In this document: positions 1 through 12,400 of the stretch, piece by piece
How positions within the stretch are numbered: position 1 is the first letter of the stretch
How the letters are laid out: each line of letters opens with the position of its first letter
Source: Prorocentrum cordatum
Lineage: Eukaryota > Sar > Dinophyceae > Prorocentrales > Prorocentraceae
DNA length: 64,000 nucleotides
Reading direction: 5' to 3'
Assembly (NCBI GenBank): GCA_963575745.1
Contig: CAUYUJ010000712.1
Coordinates: 40,001 to 104,000 of the forward strand
Translations under genes and position numbers: made by a program
Notes under the pieces: generated by a model
What the model saw: only the letters and a program-made list of their open reading frames with translations
Told to the model about the DNA's origin: nothing
Databases searched by the model: none

Positions 1-237
1 GCATCAATATCATCATCCTCATCACTATCATCATCAACAGCATCATCACCATCATCGTTGTCGTCAGCATCATCGTCATTACCACCAACAATATATTCAC
101 CATCATCATACACATCGTCATCAACATACCCAGCATAAGCATAATCATCAGTATCAGCATCAGTATCAGCATCAGCATCACCATCATCATCAACATCAGC
201 ATCGTCAGCATCAGCATCACCATCATGAACCAGAATC
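1..237. repeat. imperfect CAT/ATC trinucleotide repeat
   Basis: Almost the whole stretch is an interrupted run of CAT, CAA, CAG and CGT triplets. It lies downstream of the last visible E1 beta exon, so it is probably inside the next intron of that gene. No exon is seen in it. Confidence 0.85.
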
Positions 238-239
238 AT

Positions 240-345
240 CAGCTTGGAGGAAAGTGGGCCCCACATCGCGCCTCATCCTGATGCACCAGCGATGAGGCAC
301 GATGCTCCGAGCCCGTCTACTCGGACCCCATTCGGGAGGCCTGGA
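240..345. repeat. truncated copy of palindromic element I
   Basis: It contains CATCGCGCC, GATGCACCAGCGATG and CTACTCGGACCCCATTC followed by GGAGGCC, matching one arm of the element at 2669-2917. Only part of the palindrome is present. Confidence 0.55.
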
Positions 346-392
346 GTCTTCATCGCTTCCCCCCGTTGGTGTGGCGGGAGGTGACCAGGGGC

Positions 393-467
393 CTGTCCGA
401 GCGGCAGCTCGTAGTCCCCGATGGGGACCTGTGCCTCCGCCCCCTGGAACTTGAAGCGGTAAAGCAC
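393..467 (-). CDS. E1 beta exon ([15 protein letters not shown]...LPLGQ)
   Basis: A 25-codon exon, phase 0 at both ends. The residues [15 protein letters not shown] continue directly from FFEPK of the preceding exon, as in the family pattern FFEPK-LYR-...-VP. The acceptor is GAAG|GTGC and the donor CAG|GCCCCT (GC type). It is the last exon of the gene inside the window. The rest of E1 beta, including the transketolase C-terminal domain, must lie to the left. Confidence 0.85.
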
Positions 468-3400
468 CTTCGGCGACGACGGCGATGCGGACGACGACGG
501 TCAGAGGGAGAAGGAGGAGGAAGAGGAGGAGGAGGAGGAGGAGAACAGGGAGGACAACGACAAGGAAAAAGTCAGCACCCTGCGCGGGCACGGCGCCAGG
601 GCCCAGGGGAACGAGGCGGCTCCCAGGCGGTCCAATTTCAAATCTCGCAGCGGCCAAGACAAGACGCTCCTCACAGGCGCCCCTGGAGAACTTCCCGGAA
701 GGGCTTTCGGAGCAGGGTTCGCGCGAAGGCCCTTCCCTGCGGCACGAAGGCACCGTGGCCCTACAGTCGGGGCGTTGACCTAAGGAACCCTAAGGAACGA
801 GGCCCCTTGATTTCCATAAGTTAAACTTCGATTTCCTATCGAAACATAAGGAAAACCTGAGGCAAGCTGTGAAACACTTAAGGAACGCGGAGCCCCTCCC
901 CAACCGAAAGGGTTCCTTCTTCAGGGCCCCGACTGTACGCGCTGGCCTACGCAGGCCGCCAGCGCGCTACACCGTGCGGAAGCCAAGCGCCTGCGCGCGA
1001 CCTTGCGCGGGCGGCTTCCGCGCGAAGAGGCGCGCAGTCGATTCACTCGCGACACCCCTCGGCGGCGCGCTCACGGGGTGGGGGCCAGGGGCGGCCTGCT
1101 GAGAGAAGTGCGGGGCCCCAGTAGATGCACCTCCACCATGCGGCCATAGGGAAAGAAAAAGAATCCTGCGCGCGACCGCCCTGACAGGGGTGCCACTGCC
1201 TGCCCCCGCCAAGCGCAAGTACTTGCCACGTAGTCGTGCGCGCAGATGGCGGCCGCATTCGGTCGCGGACAAGTGTTCCCAAGCACCCTATGGCAGCTCG
1301 GTGGTAATATATAACAACGATGGACCCCCCCAGGGATTTGATACACCACCCCAAAACATACACCACGTGAATATGTTGTTTTTTGCGGATGCAGCCGCGT
1401 GCCCAAATGACGCTGCACACGCGACATGTCATTACCGCGAGATTTGACGCACCCTGCAACCCACCGCCGAAACAATAATTCGATCAACCCCCATGACAGA
1501 AAACCAGCCCGCGGTGGTGATGTAGATGCGTGGATCCCGAAAAAAGGCAGGGGGCTTCTTGGAAGCGCTCGGAGGCCTCTGAGAAGGCTTCTTAGAGGCC
1601 GGGACTGCCTCTGAGAAGCACCCTGCCTTCTTCTCAGGACCCCAGACGTCTGGATGCTCCAAAGTTTTCGATGCGTGGGCCCTGAAGGCCTGGACCACTT
1701 CCCCAGGACCGGCGCTTCGTCCTGCGACGGTGTTCGGCGCTCCCGAGGCCCCGCGAGGGGGCCCCCGGAGGCCAAGAGCGGCCAACAAAACCGCCCGCTC
1801 CAATGTTTGCTGCAGCGCCTGATCTCTGGGGAAGGCTGCTCCCCTCGTCCCACCCCCGTCTGCGCGCCACCGAGCCCCTCAGCCACCGGGGAAGCACAAG
1901 GCCGGGTCAGCTACGGCCTGGGTCGGCCGGGCCCCGTCGCGAAGCCTGGCTGGGCGCTCAGAAGCTCACAAAAACCCAGGGCACCAGAGGGCGGACATGG
2001 CGGATCGGCCCCACGTGGCTCCCAAGCCCGGGTCCGCCAGGTGGGACCCTACTAGCGCTGATTCCCGTTGCGTGAGCCCCGAAGTCCCGGCGGCCTTCTC
2101 GGACGAGAGGCGGCGCAAGCTTGGGGCGTCAGTCTGCCTTCACCTGGGTCGGCCTCGCCCCGGCACCTCGGGGGGCCTCTTTAGAAAGGCTGGGAGGCAT
2201 ATACCCTGAAGCCGCGCTTGGCCGAGCGCGTATACCCTGAAGCCGCGCTTGGCCGAGCGCGGTGCCAAAGACGAAGAGCAGCGAACGCACCCGGGTCGAA
2301 GCATGCACGGTCAGGAATCGTTGCCTAGTCGGGCTTTAGCAAGACTGGGTCTATTCGGGCCTGGTTTTGTGATGCGTACTGGGGGAGGCCCTCCCCCGCT
2401 CCACTCCACTCACCGGAGCTGCCGTCACCCGACAGACACCAAAATCGGCAGATCTGGTTGATAGTGGTCTGGGCCCAATTTTTGGCCCTCGGGGCCCAAT
2501 CCCTAACCGGCTCCCCTTCAACCCGGGTCCTGGCAATGCCCGACTTGGAGTGTCGTGGCGGCGGCCCCAGCGACATGCCTACATGGCAGGTTTTAATACA
2601 TAGGATGTATATATATATAGGAATTGTAATGCATGATTAATTTGGGAATATCTTAATGCATAAATAGAAGCCTCCTAGATGGGGTCGGAGTAGATGGGAT
2701 TGGAGGATCGCGCCGCATCGCCGATACATCGGCAATGCATCGTCGATGCATCGGCGATGCATCGGCGATGCACTGGCGATGCACCGTCGACGTTGGCGAT
2801 GCATCGGCGACGCCGACGTGACGCAAATCGGGCTGCACATCGAGCCGCATCGGCGATGCATCGGCGATGCGGCGCGACCCTCCGACCCCATCTACTCCGA
2901 CCCCATCTAGGAGGCCTAGAATATTTTCATCCTTGTATCTATTAATCAGCCCTTTATTTTCAATACATGGTCCGCGCGCGGAGCATGCATTAAAACCGGC
3001 GCCGTATGCCCCGCAAGCGGATACCGTGCCGCTCCGCTCCGCGGAGCGGCAGGCTCGGAAAAAAGCTCGGGGCGTGGACGCTCGGGGGCCAAGAGTTGCG
3101 CACCGTTTCACCGGTCCCCATCCCCACTGGCGAGGAGGAGGAGGAGGAGGAGGAGGAGGAGGAGGAGGAGGAGGAGGAGGAGGAGGAGATGGAGGAGGAG
3201 GAGGAGGAGGAGGAGAACGAGAAGGAGGAGAACGAGGAGGAGGACGAGGAGGAGGAGAAGGAGGAGGCCCCATTGTTGGCCGAGGTCTTCCCCTAAAGAT
3301 GGGCAGATGGGCTGCTCCATTCGGGCTTCGAGGGGGCTGTTGTCCCCAACCGGGGTGGTACGCGGGCGGGGATGAGATGCCATGGCCCCTTGGGGACAGG

Positions 3401-6400
3401 GATCGGATCAACGATGCGGAAGAGTGTGGGCAGCGTGTGGCGCCGAAGCGCGTTGGGCCAGAACCGGCGGCGCCACACTCGAAGCCGAAGGTCCCGCCCA
3501 GGGCTTCTTGTTGTGGGGGGGAGGCCGGCGCCGAGCCAAGAGATCCGCGCTGACCTCCGAAAGCATTTGCAGTAGGAGCTCGACCCCAAGACACATTCCA
3601 CAAGAAACCCAATCCTGAGACCCCAGGGCGTCTATTGCCTTTGGGTGTGGTGACGTCGCGCGTTCCACTGCAAAGCCATCGAAGCCCAAGAAAATACAAG
3701 GGCACCCTGGAGGCAAGCAGGCTGCTTCTTGGCGTGGGCATCCGCTGGAAGCCAAAGTTCCCGCCCAGGGATTTTGGGGGAGGGGAACTGGCCGGCGCCG
3801 AGCCAAGAGAGCCGCGCGGACCTCCGAAAGTCTGTGGTGTTGCTGCTGTTTTGGGGGGGCGCGTCGGCCAGGGCGGGGCCCCAGAGCGGCCGGGGGGTCT
3901 GGGGCGCGTCGCGGAGAGTGCGCGCGCCCCCCCTCCCCTCGCCCCTCCCCTCGGGCCCACCGCGGGAACCGTCCGAGGCCAGCGTGGGCCGGTCGAGGCT
4001 GTGCTTAGAGGCCTCCCAGAGGGAAACGGAGCAAATGGGGTTGGATCACCATTTTGATGATCGAGGCTAAAACAGGTTGGAACACCATAGCCCTAACCTC
4101 GATCCCCGGCCGTGTAGATACAACGGCCCTGGCCTCCGGCTCGAAGAAGAGCACCGGGGTCGGCGGATCGCGCCGCATCGCCGACACATCGGCGACACAT
4201 CGCCGATGCACTGGCGATGCACCGGCGACATCCGCGATGCATCGGCAACGCCAGCGTGTAGAAAATCGGGGCCCACATCGAGCCGCATCGCCGATGCATC
4301 GAGGATGCGGCGCGCTCCTCCGACACCGTCCACTCGGACCCCATCCAGGAGGCCTAAAATGTTGGCCTCTTCCCTGGGGCTGGTTGCTCATCGTCCAGGG
4401 CCAGGAAAAGCGGACCCCCAGACGGACACTTTTTGGAACTCCACGCCCGCATCGGAGTCCTCTAGCGAGGAACAGGCGCCCTCCCGCTGTGATGAAGGAG
4501 CGGGGGGCCCAGACGCAAACAGAGCAGCTAAGAGACAACTGGCGCCGCGGTGTTTCCCGTCGCGAGGGGGTCTGGGCCCGCGGGTCAAACCTGGACGTCC
4601 GCCCCTTTCCTCTGAGGAGGCGCGCTCCCACCGGCATGTCGACGAGGATCCCTCCGTCGCGTCGGGGAGGCCCCCCAAAAAAAAACAGAAACGCACTCGA
4701 TCATGGCCCCCCCCCAGAAAAGTATCGACACAATGTCGAACGAGTATCGCCATCCAGCGCCCGACACGTGAAAACCCTCGAATCTCGATATTTCCCTGGT
4801 GCTCGAAATTCCTTCTGGTGATCAAGGCTAAAACAGGCTGGAACACCATAGCCCTAACCTCGATCCCTGGCCGTGTAGATACAGAGGCCCTGGCCTCCGG
4901 CTCGAAGAAGAGCACCAGGGTCGGCGGATCGTGCCGCATCGCCGACACATCGGCGACACATCGCCGATGCACTGGCGATGCACCGGCGATATCCGCGATG
5001 CATCGGCGACGCCAGCGTGTAGAAAATCGGGGCCCACATCGAGCCGCATCGCGGATGCCCCCGTAGAGGGACATGCCCGACTTAACCCTAACCTCGATCC
5101 CTAGCCGTGCCGATGCAACGGCCCTGGCCTTCGGCTCGAAGAAGAGCACCGGGTTTGGCTCCCGGATCGCGGCCAGCAGCAGGCCCTTCGCCTGCCGCGG
5201 ATTCCTCGGGATCACGATCTTCAGCCCGGGGCAGTGGGCGAAGTACCTGCGGGCCGTCAGCGTCGCTGTCGTGCTCCTCCTCCTCCTCCTCCTCCTCCTC
5301 CTCCTCCTCCTCCTTCGTCCTCCTCCTCCTCCTCCTCCTTATCCCCCTCCCCCTCGTCCTCCCTCACCCACCTCCAGCCCCGTCTCCCTTTTCTCACCCT
5401 CTCCTCCACCTGATCCCTCTTATTTGCGCGCCTCTTCCTCTTCCTCTTCCTCCTCGTGCTCATTCTCCTCATCCTCATCCGCCCCCCTTCCTCCCTCCTC
5501 CTCATCAAGATCCTACTCTGTCTGTAGAAAGGACAATCTAGGGTGGCGACGAGGCGGCAACGGGGCCGTAACGGCGGCTACAAAGCTGCCAGAGAGGTAC
5601 CCAGGCCCAGACGACGGGCCTCGACGAGGCGGCGACGGGGCGGCGACGGCGGTCACATAGCAGCCAGAGCGGCAGACGGGCCCAGCTCTCAGACCAAGAA
5701 AGCAGCCCTAAGGCAAGCACAGCTGCTGGGGAAATGCCAATGACTAATGATGCGCTACCCCTCCCTCCTTCCCCCCTCCCTCCTTCCCACTCCTGCTGCG
5801 CCCCCCTTCTCCTTCTTCTGTGCCCCAAGTCTCCGACCTTTCTCTTCCTCCTCCCCGTCGTCCCTCTCCCCCCCCTCTGGGCCGCCCACGCGCTCCCTCC
5901 CTCCGCTCCCCCCCCCCCCTCTCCTTTCCCCTCCCCTTCCCCCTCCCCTCCCTCCCTCCGCTCTCCTTCCCCCTCCCCTCCCTCCCTCTCCTTTCCCCTC
6001 GCCTTTCCCCTCCCCTACCCCCTCTCCTTTCCCCTCCCTCCGCTCCCCTTCCCTCTCCCTCTCCCTTCCCGCCATCCCCCGGGAGGTACGACTCCGGGCT
6101 CTGGCTGTGGTACATGCTGCCGTGGCCCACCTCGGGCGAGGCCCGCCCCGAGGAGGGAGGGGGGGCGCGCGGGAGTCCCGCCGACCCGCGGGAGGGGGGG
6201 GGAGGGAATGAGGAGGCTCGAGGAGGGGGAGGGAGGGGGAGGGAGGGAGGGGGAGGGGGAGGGAATGAGGAAGCTCGAGGAGGGGGAGGGAATGAGGAAG
6301 CTCGAGGAGGGGGAGGGAGGGAAGGGGAGGGAGTGAGGAGGCTCGAGGACCTGCCCGGTCGTTTGTCCCGCCAGTCCGCTGCACGCCTCGGGTGGCTGTG

Positions 6401-9400
6401 CACCTGGTGCGAAGATGCCTCGGTGTGTACGACTGCTCGTTGGAGGGGAAAGGAGAATAGGGGAGGGGGGGAGAAGAAAATTGAGCAGGGGAGGAGGAGG
6501 AGGAGGAGGAGGAGGAGGAGGAGGAGGAGGAGGAGGACCAGCGTCAACCCAGGAGCAATGCTGCCCCCCGTGCGCCCTCTCATTATGAGACCCTGCAAGC
6601 ATGTCTCTAATATGGGAAGCCACCGAGCATACGATTAGCATGTCATTCAGGCGAGTGCCTCGTTCAAAAAGAAACTACCCTGGACCCTTCTAGATAATGC
6701 GACGAGGTATGACAACCCGGTTCAACCATGAGCCCAGCGAGAGTCCCATTTCGAAAAGGAGCCGCCACGCATCAATACCGCTGCTGCACAAAATTTACGC
6801 GACCAGGCATACCGCGAATGAGGTCTCCAGCGAGAACCCAAAACTCATATATTCTTATTTAAATATACACATATCTATACTATTTTATTATAAAACAAAC
6901 AAATAGAAAAATATAAAAACATAAAAAACGCACAGCCGTTGAAAAAAATGACGTGTCCGCACGTCTTTCTCGAGATCGAGAAGGCCTCTAGCGACAGCTC
7001 CGATCTGACGAGGAGCAGACCTCATCCTTGCAGCTGATGGGAGCTTTGCTAAATGCGCACGGCGCTAAGGCGACAGCCAAATGCTCTACACCATCCACCT
7101 TGCATCAGTGCGGCTGTTGTAAAGCTCAGCGCAAGTGGGCGCAGCTCTGATGCGATATTCACATGTTGAAAACCATCCGGCCTCCATGTTGACGTTGGAA
7201 GCATTTGAAACGAGTGCGCGCGGCGCGAAGGTTCTAGCACACATGTTGCAAACGGCACGCCCTCCATCCTAGGGCCAACAGCAACGAGGAAGCTAGCGAT
7301 CCGCCCGAGACGCACTGCTCACACGCATGGTGGTGCGAAGCAGTGCGACGAGGATGAGCGAAACATCAGAAACAGGGGTGGAGGGGGCGGTGGCGTTGCT
7401 CACTGCAGAAGGGACACTGGTCCCGAGCAGAGCAACACGCACCACGACCACGACGACACCTAAGAGGAGGACGAAGACAAGGCGCACTTACAATCCGCAA
7501 CGAATAATCGACTTGGGGAAGGGACCACCCTGCGAGGCTTGGCGCCCAGCAAATCGTCAAGCTCTGATGGGGCAGAGGGGGAGGACGGCGACAACGGCGA
7601 CGGCGACAGCGGCGGCAGCGCGGGCTTCAGAGGAGAGGAGGCTGGACCGCGGAGCACGGCGAGCGGATGGTGATGTTCTCGCAGCCGCCCCCGCCGTTGC
7701 GGTATCTATACCTGCCGTAGCGTCGCAGTCGTCGGCGTCGTTGGCCTTTTCCTCCTTCTCCTTCTTCTCCTCATGCTCTCCATGCTGACCCTCCTCCTCC
7801 TTCTGCTCCTGCTCTCCGTCCTGACTCTCCTTCTCCTCCTCCTCCTCCTCCTCCTCCTCCTCCTCCTCCTCCTCCTCCTCCTCCTCCTCACGCAGCGCGA
7901 TGTACCTTAACCTGCTCCTGCTCCTCGTCTTCCTCTTCCTCCTCTTCCACCCACCTCTCCCTAGTTATTGTCATCTTTCTGGTGAGCAGCATGTCGTCGT
8001 TGGTCCGGTCGTCGTCGCCGTCGCCGCCGTCAGCCTAGCCCTGCCCTCGACCCCGGAAGGCCGAGGAAGGGGGACTTCGAACGACTTCGACCGTCTGCGG
8101 GACGCTGCAGGCCTCCGGAAGGCCTCTTGGAGCTTCTCCCAGGGACCTCCGAGGGTCCGCGGGAGCCTCCTGGGAGCGGCTGGGGGGTTGAAGATCCAGG
8201 GCGGAAGCGCAAGCTTACCAGGACATCCTCGTTCTCGTCCACGTCCTCGTCCTCCCCGGCAAATGCCTGCACGTACGTCCTCCTTCTCCTCTTCCTCCTC
8301 ATGTCGTGGCATCCGGAGGAGGGCGTCGTTGCCACGGCTCGGCGCGGCTGGAAACACGAGCCGGGATGGTACCCAGGATGGGTCGACCCGTTTCGAGCAG
8401 AATTTGGACAGGGGTCGTCGTCGTTGTAGCGTCGTCGTCGTCGGCGTTGTCATCGTCGTCGTCGTCGTCGTCGGTCGCACTTGGCGATCTCGTTCACGAT
8501 CTGGTCAAAGGCTGGAAAGATGTAGTCCGCGAACTGCATCTCAGCGATCGCCCTGTAGCCAGCCACGGACAGCCCCACCGCCATGCCCGCGATGGCCTTC
8601 GGGAGAGGTGGAGGGGAGCGGAGTGGAGAGAAGGGAAGACAGGGGGCCTGGAGGTATTCAAGGGGCCCAAGGACACACAAATAAATACACACAAATAACA
8701 TGATTCCCCATACTGTCCCACATGTTCTGGGTTTTTGTCATCCCCCCCACTTCCCATTTTTCTATATTTTCTGGGAATCGACGATTAATTGTGTCTGTGT
8801 TTTTTCCCTCCTGAGGTATGCGCGTCCACTGCCTTCCTTGCCGCTCCCTCCTGCCCCCGATCTGTCTCTCGACCTCTCCTGGGGCGCAAAAGGGAGGCTG
8901 GAGCTGGATGGTGTCTGATCGAGGTCCCCTTGAGTGGACGATATTGGATCGAAGCGATGGCTTTTGAGCCAAAACTTACGCCAAAATGGCTTGAGCCCAA
9001 GCGGCCTCGCCTCGAACAAATCACGGCCCCCCGCCCTTCCCCAGTTGTCCGAACACTTCGCCCTCCCACGGCAGGGACGAATCAGCGAGAAGGAGTAGGA
9101 CAACGACGACGACGACAAGAGGGATGAGGAGGTAAGGAGGAGGGGAGGAAGAAAAAGAAGGGGAAAGGAGGGATGAGGGAGCAGGGACAAGGAGACAGAG
9201 GGCAAGGGGAGTGAGGAGGGAGGAGCGAGGGAGGAGGAGGGGAGGCCCAGGCCTGCTCGGCCACCGGCGCGTTCATGACCCGCTCGGGGCCGAACTTGTC
9301 CCGCAGCCCCACCGAGGCGCGGAACACGCCCCCGAACGCGACGTCCTCGCCGAACAGCACGCTCTTCTCCTCGCGCGGGGGCCGGGTCTCGGGCGGTCCC

Positions 9401-12400
9401 CCCGCGGACGAAGACGACGAAGACGACGACGACAACGACGACGAGGACCACGACGACGACGAGGACCACGACGACGACGACGACGACGAGGACCACGACG
9501 ACGACGACGACGCCTGGCTGAAAACCGCTCAGAACGGGACGGGACCAAGCCCGTCGCCGTCGTCCCCGTCGGCGTGTTGCTGGCCTCCCGGGGCGCCCTG
9601 TACTCGTGGCCGCAGCCGGAAACGCGACTCGAAGTGCTGGCCCCTGGAAGAAAAACTGGGCCAGGGGGTCCGAACTGGCTGGGGCGCCAGGAATCGGTCA
9701 ATGGGAGGGGACGAGGGCAAATCCGTTCAAAATCTCGGGTGGGTGGCCGTAGGGGGTGACCCTCCCCGGGGTCCATCTGGTGCAGTTTGTCACCCCGGAT
9801 CAGTTCTTGACGGTCCCTGGACCCGAAACGGCCCCCAGAGGCCAAAACAGATAAAAACTTGCTCGACACCAGAGCCTCTAACCTCTTCCCCTCTTCCTGC
9901 TCGCAGGACCCGGTGCTGGGCCACCTCAGACCCGGAGCCGGCTTGAACCCAGGCCTGTCCTTCTCTGCCAGCGCGATGGAGAGCGCGTCGTTGATGGCCG
10001 CCACCATCGTCATCTCCTGAGAACAGCACAGCCCACCCCCACCGTCAGCCAAGACCCCCACTGCCGACCTGGTGGTGTAGGAAGTCCTGTGTGGGGGGAT
10101 GGGGTGTTTGAAGGTTCTGGGAACCAAGAAAGCCACCCCCTCAAAGCCTGGACCAGCTGGATCACCAGGTCGGGAGTGCTGGAGGCTTAGACATGGGCAC
10201 CAACACCAACACCGAGGGTTGCCTCCACGAGGAGAAAGTGATCCTAGATTTCGGTGATGGTGGCAATCTTCCGGCCACCCGAGAAGTCCGAACCTTACCA
10301 CCACCACCGAGATCTGGATCACCCTCCCTCGGGGGGGGCACTCCGCCGATACTGGTGTTGGTGTACGCCTCGAGGCCTCCGAGAGTAAGGGTCCTGGCTG
10401 GGGCCGGGTGGAGGAGGAGGAGGAGGGGGAGAAGGGGGTGGAGGGGGAGGGGGAGGAGGGGGAGGAGGGGGAGAGGAGGGGGAGGAGGAGGAGGAGGAGG
10501 AGGAGGAGGAGGAGGAGGAGGAGGGGAGGAGGAGAGGAGGAGGAGGAGGAGGAGGAGGAGGAGGAGGAGGAGGATGGGGTCGCCTATAAGCCCTTCGGAG
10601 AAACCCTCCGGGGCCGGGGGGCGGGCTGTGCTGCCCTCGGCTCCTGCGTCGGCCCCGTGGGCGCGGGCGGCACGCGCAGCGGCGCGGAGGCCAGCCTCCG
10701 GTCCTCCACCACCGGGGCTGGGCCGTCGAGGTCCCGGTACTTCTCGATGTTGTAGTCCGAGGGGTACTCCCGGATGTGCTGCTGGACGTACCTGGGGCCG
10801 CGGTCTAACACGGGAGGCGGGCGAGCCCGCCCTGTAGGGCCTGATTGCCCAAGGCCCCAGGGCAGCCTAGAGCAGTAAGGAGCCGAGCTCTCTCTCTCTC
10901 TCTCTCTCTCCATATGTGTGTATATGTATATGTGTATGCATGCATTTATGTATCTTGTTTGTTCTCTCTCTCTCTCTCTACTCTCTCTCTCTCTCTCTCT
11001 ACTCTCTCTCTCTCTCTCTCTCTGTATACATATATATATGTATATATACAAACATATACACACACCGACGCTTTTTCGGCCCCGCACTGAAACTCGCACT
11101 GGAAAGAGGATCCTGGTGTATACGGGATCCTTGTGTATACATCTTTCGCTGCTTCCTCCAGAACACGGGGAACCAAAGTATACACCACACCACCCCGACG
11201 TCGCCCCCGACCCTCAAAGAGTCCTGGGATTCAAAAACAGCCCACCACTGGTAATGTATGTGCTCCAGCTTCCGCCGAGGTAGGGCCTGTTGAAGGCCCT
11301 AGGGTAGCCTAGGGTAGGCCTGGTGGAAGGGCCAAGGGGTGGCGGGCCTGGGAAAGGCCTGCGGGAAGGGCCCAGGGGAAAGGCCTGAAGGGGTAGGCTT
11401 AGGGCAGTCCTCGGGGAAGGGCCTTGGGGTAGACCAAGGGAAGGCCTTCCCTCCAGGTTATATTATCAGGTCGGGTATGTCCTTCCACAGGCGGATTCTG
11501 GGCGAAATATAAAACATGTCAAAATCATGTGTTCACAAATAGTGATATAAAAACAAAAAGAAGAAGCTGTGAAACCTATATATATATATATAAACATACT
11601 CTTTGTCGACTGACGCTCCTCCTGTAGAGGGACGTGCCCGACTGAATTCTACAAGTCTATAGAAGGGGACCGCGGCCGCCGGGCCTGCCCTGGCCCCCCC
11701 CCCGAGCCTCGCGATGGTTCGCGGGCGGGGGCCTCTGGACGCCTCCCGGCCGCCCCTCGGCCCCTGCAGATGGAGACCCTCGGGGACCTTCTGGCTACCT
11801 ACCAGACCACCCCAACCTAACCCGAAGACCCGAATTTCGGGCTGGGGGGGGGGGTATGGGCTCCATGAATGTTTTTCGATGTTTCCCGACCCCCCCCCCC
11901 CCACTGGAAATGGAAGGCAAATTGAGGCCTTCCGGTTGGGTTGGGGTGGTTTGGTGGGTGGGGACCTTCTGACACGGGTCAGTCCAGACCCGGGCCAGTC
12001 AGGCCCTGCGGAATCCCGCAGGGTCCTGCAAGCTCCCGCACCCAAGCCCGGGTCAACGCGAAGGATCCTGCAGGATCCTGCATCCAAGCCCGGGTCAGTG
12101 CGCCCCTGGTCCTGGAGGATCCTGCAAGATCGGGCGCTCTGGCTGACCCCCGTCTGCATTGACCCCCGTCTCAAGGCTCCCGCACCTCCGACCTCTGGAG
12201 ACCTACGGAGGACTTCCAGAAGTGGGCGTCGCCGGGGTGAGGGAGACGCAAGCAAAAGCAAGAAGACGACGTCTCTCTCTATCTCGGGCCGCCGGGGGCG
12301 CACTCACGGATCGGTCTCCAGAGATCGAGAGAGGCGCACGGGGAAAGAAGCGAAGGAGGGCACCGAGATCGCGAGGTTTGCTGACGGTTTGACTCTCGGG

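Noticed and set aside
3130-3265. Glu-rich coding region
   Set aside because: A pure triplet array inside an intron. The same is true of the other CTC/GAG blocks.
5084-5100. Telomere-like AACCCTAACC
   Set aside because: A single short match next to an introner-like end; no tandem telomere repeats.
10584-10604. Stop codon closing the E1 alpha frame
   Set aside because: A TAG follows [11 protein letters not shown], but a GT donor lies just before it and splicing to the E1 beta exon keeps frame. I treat the stop as intronic, though it remains the main alternative.
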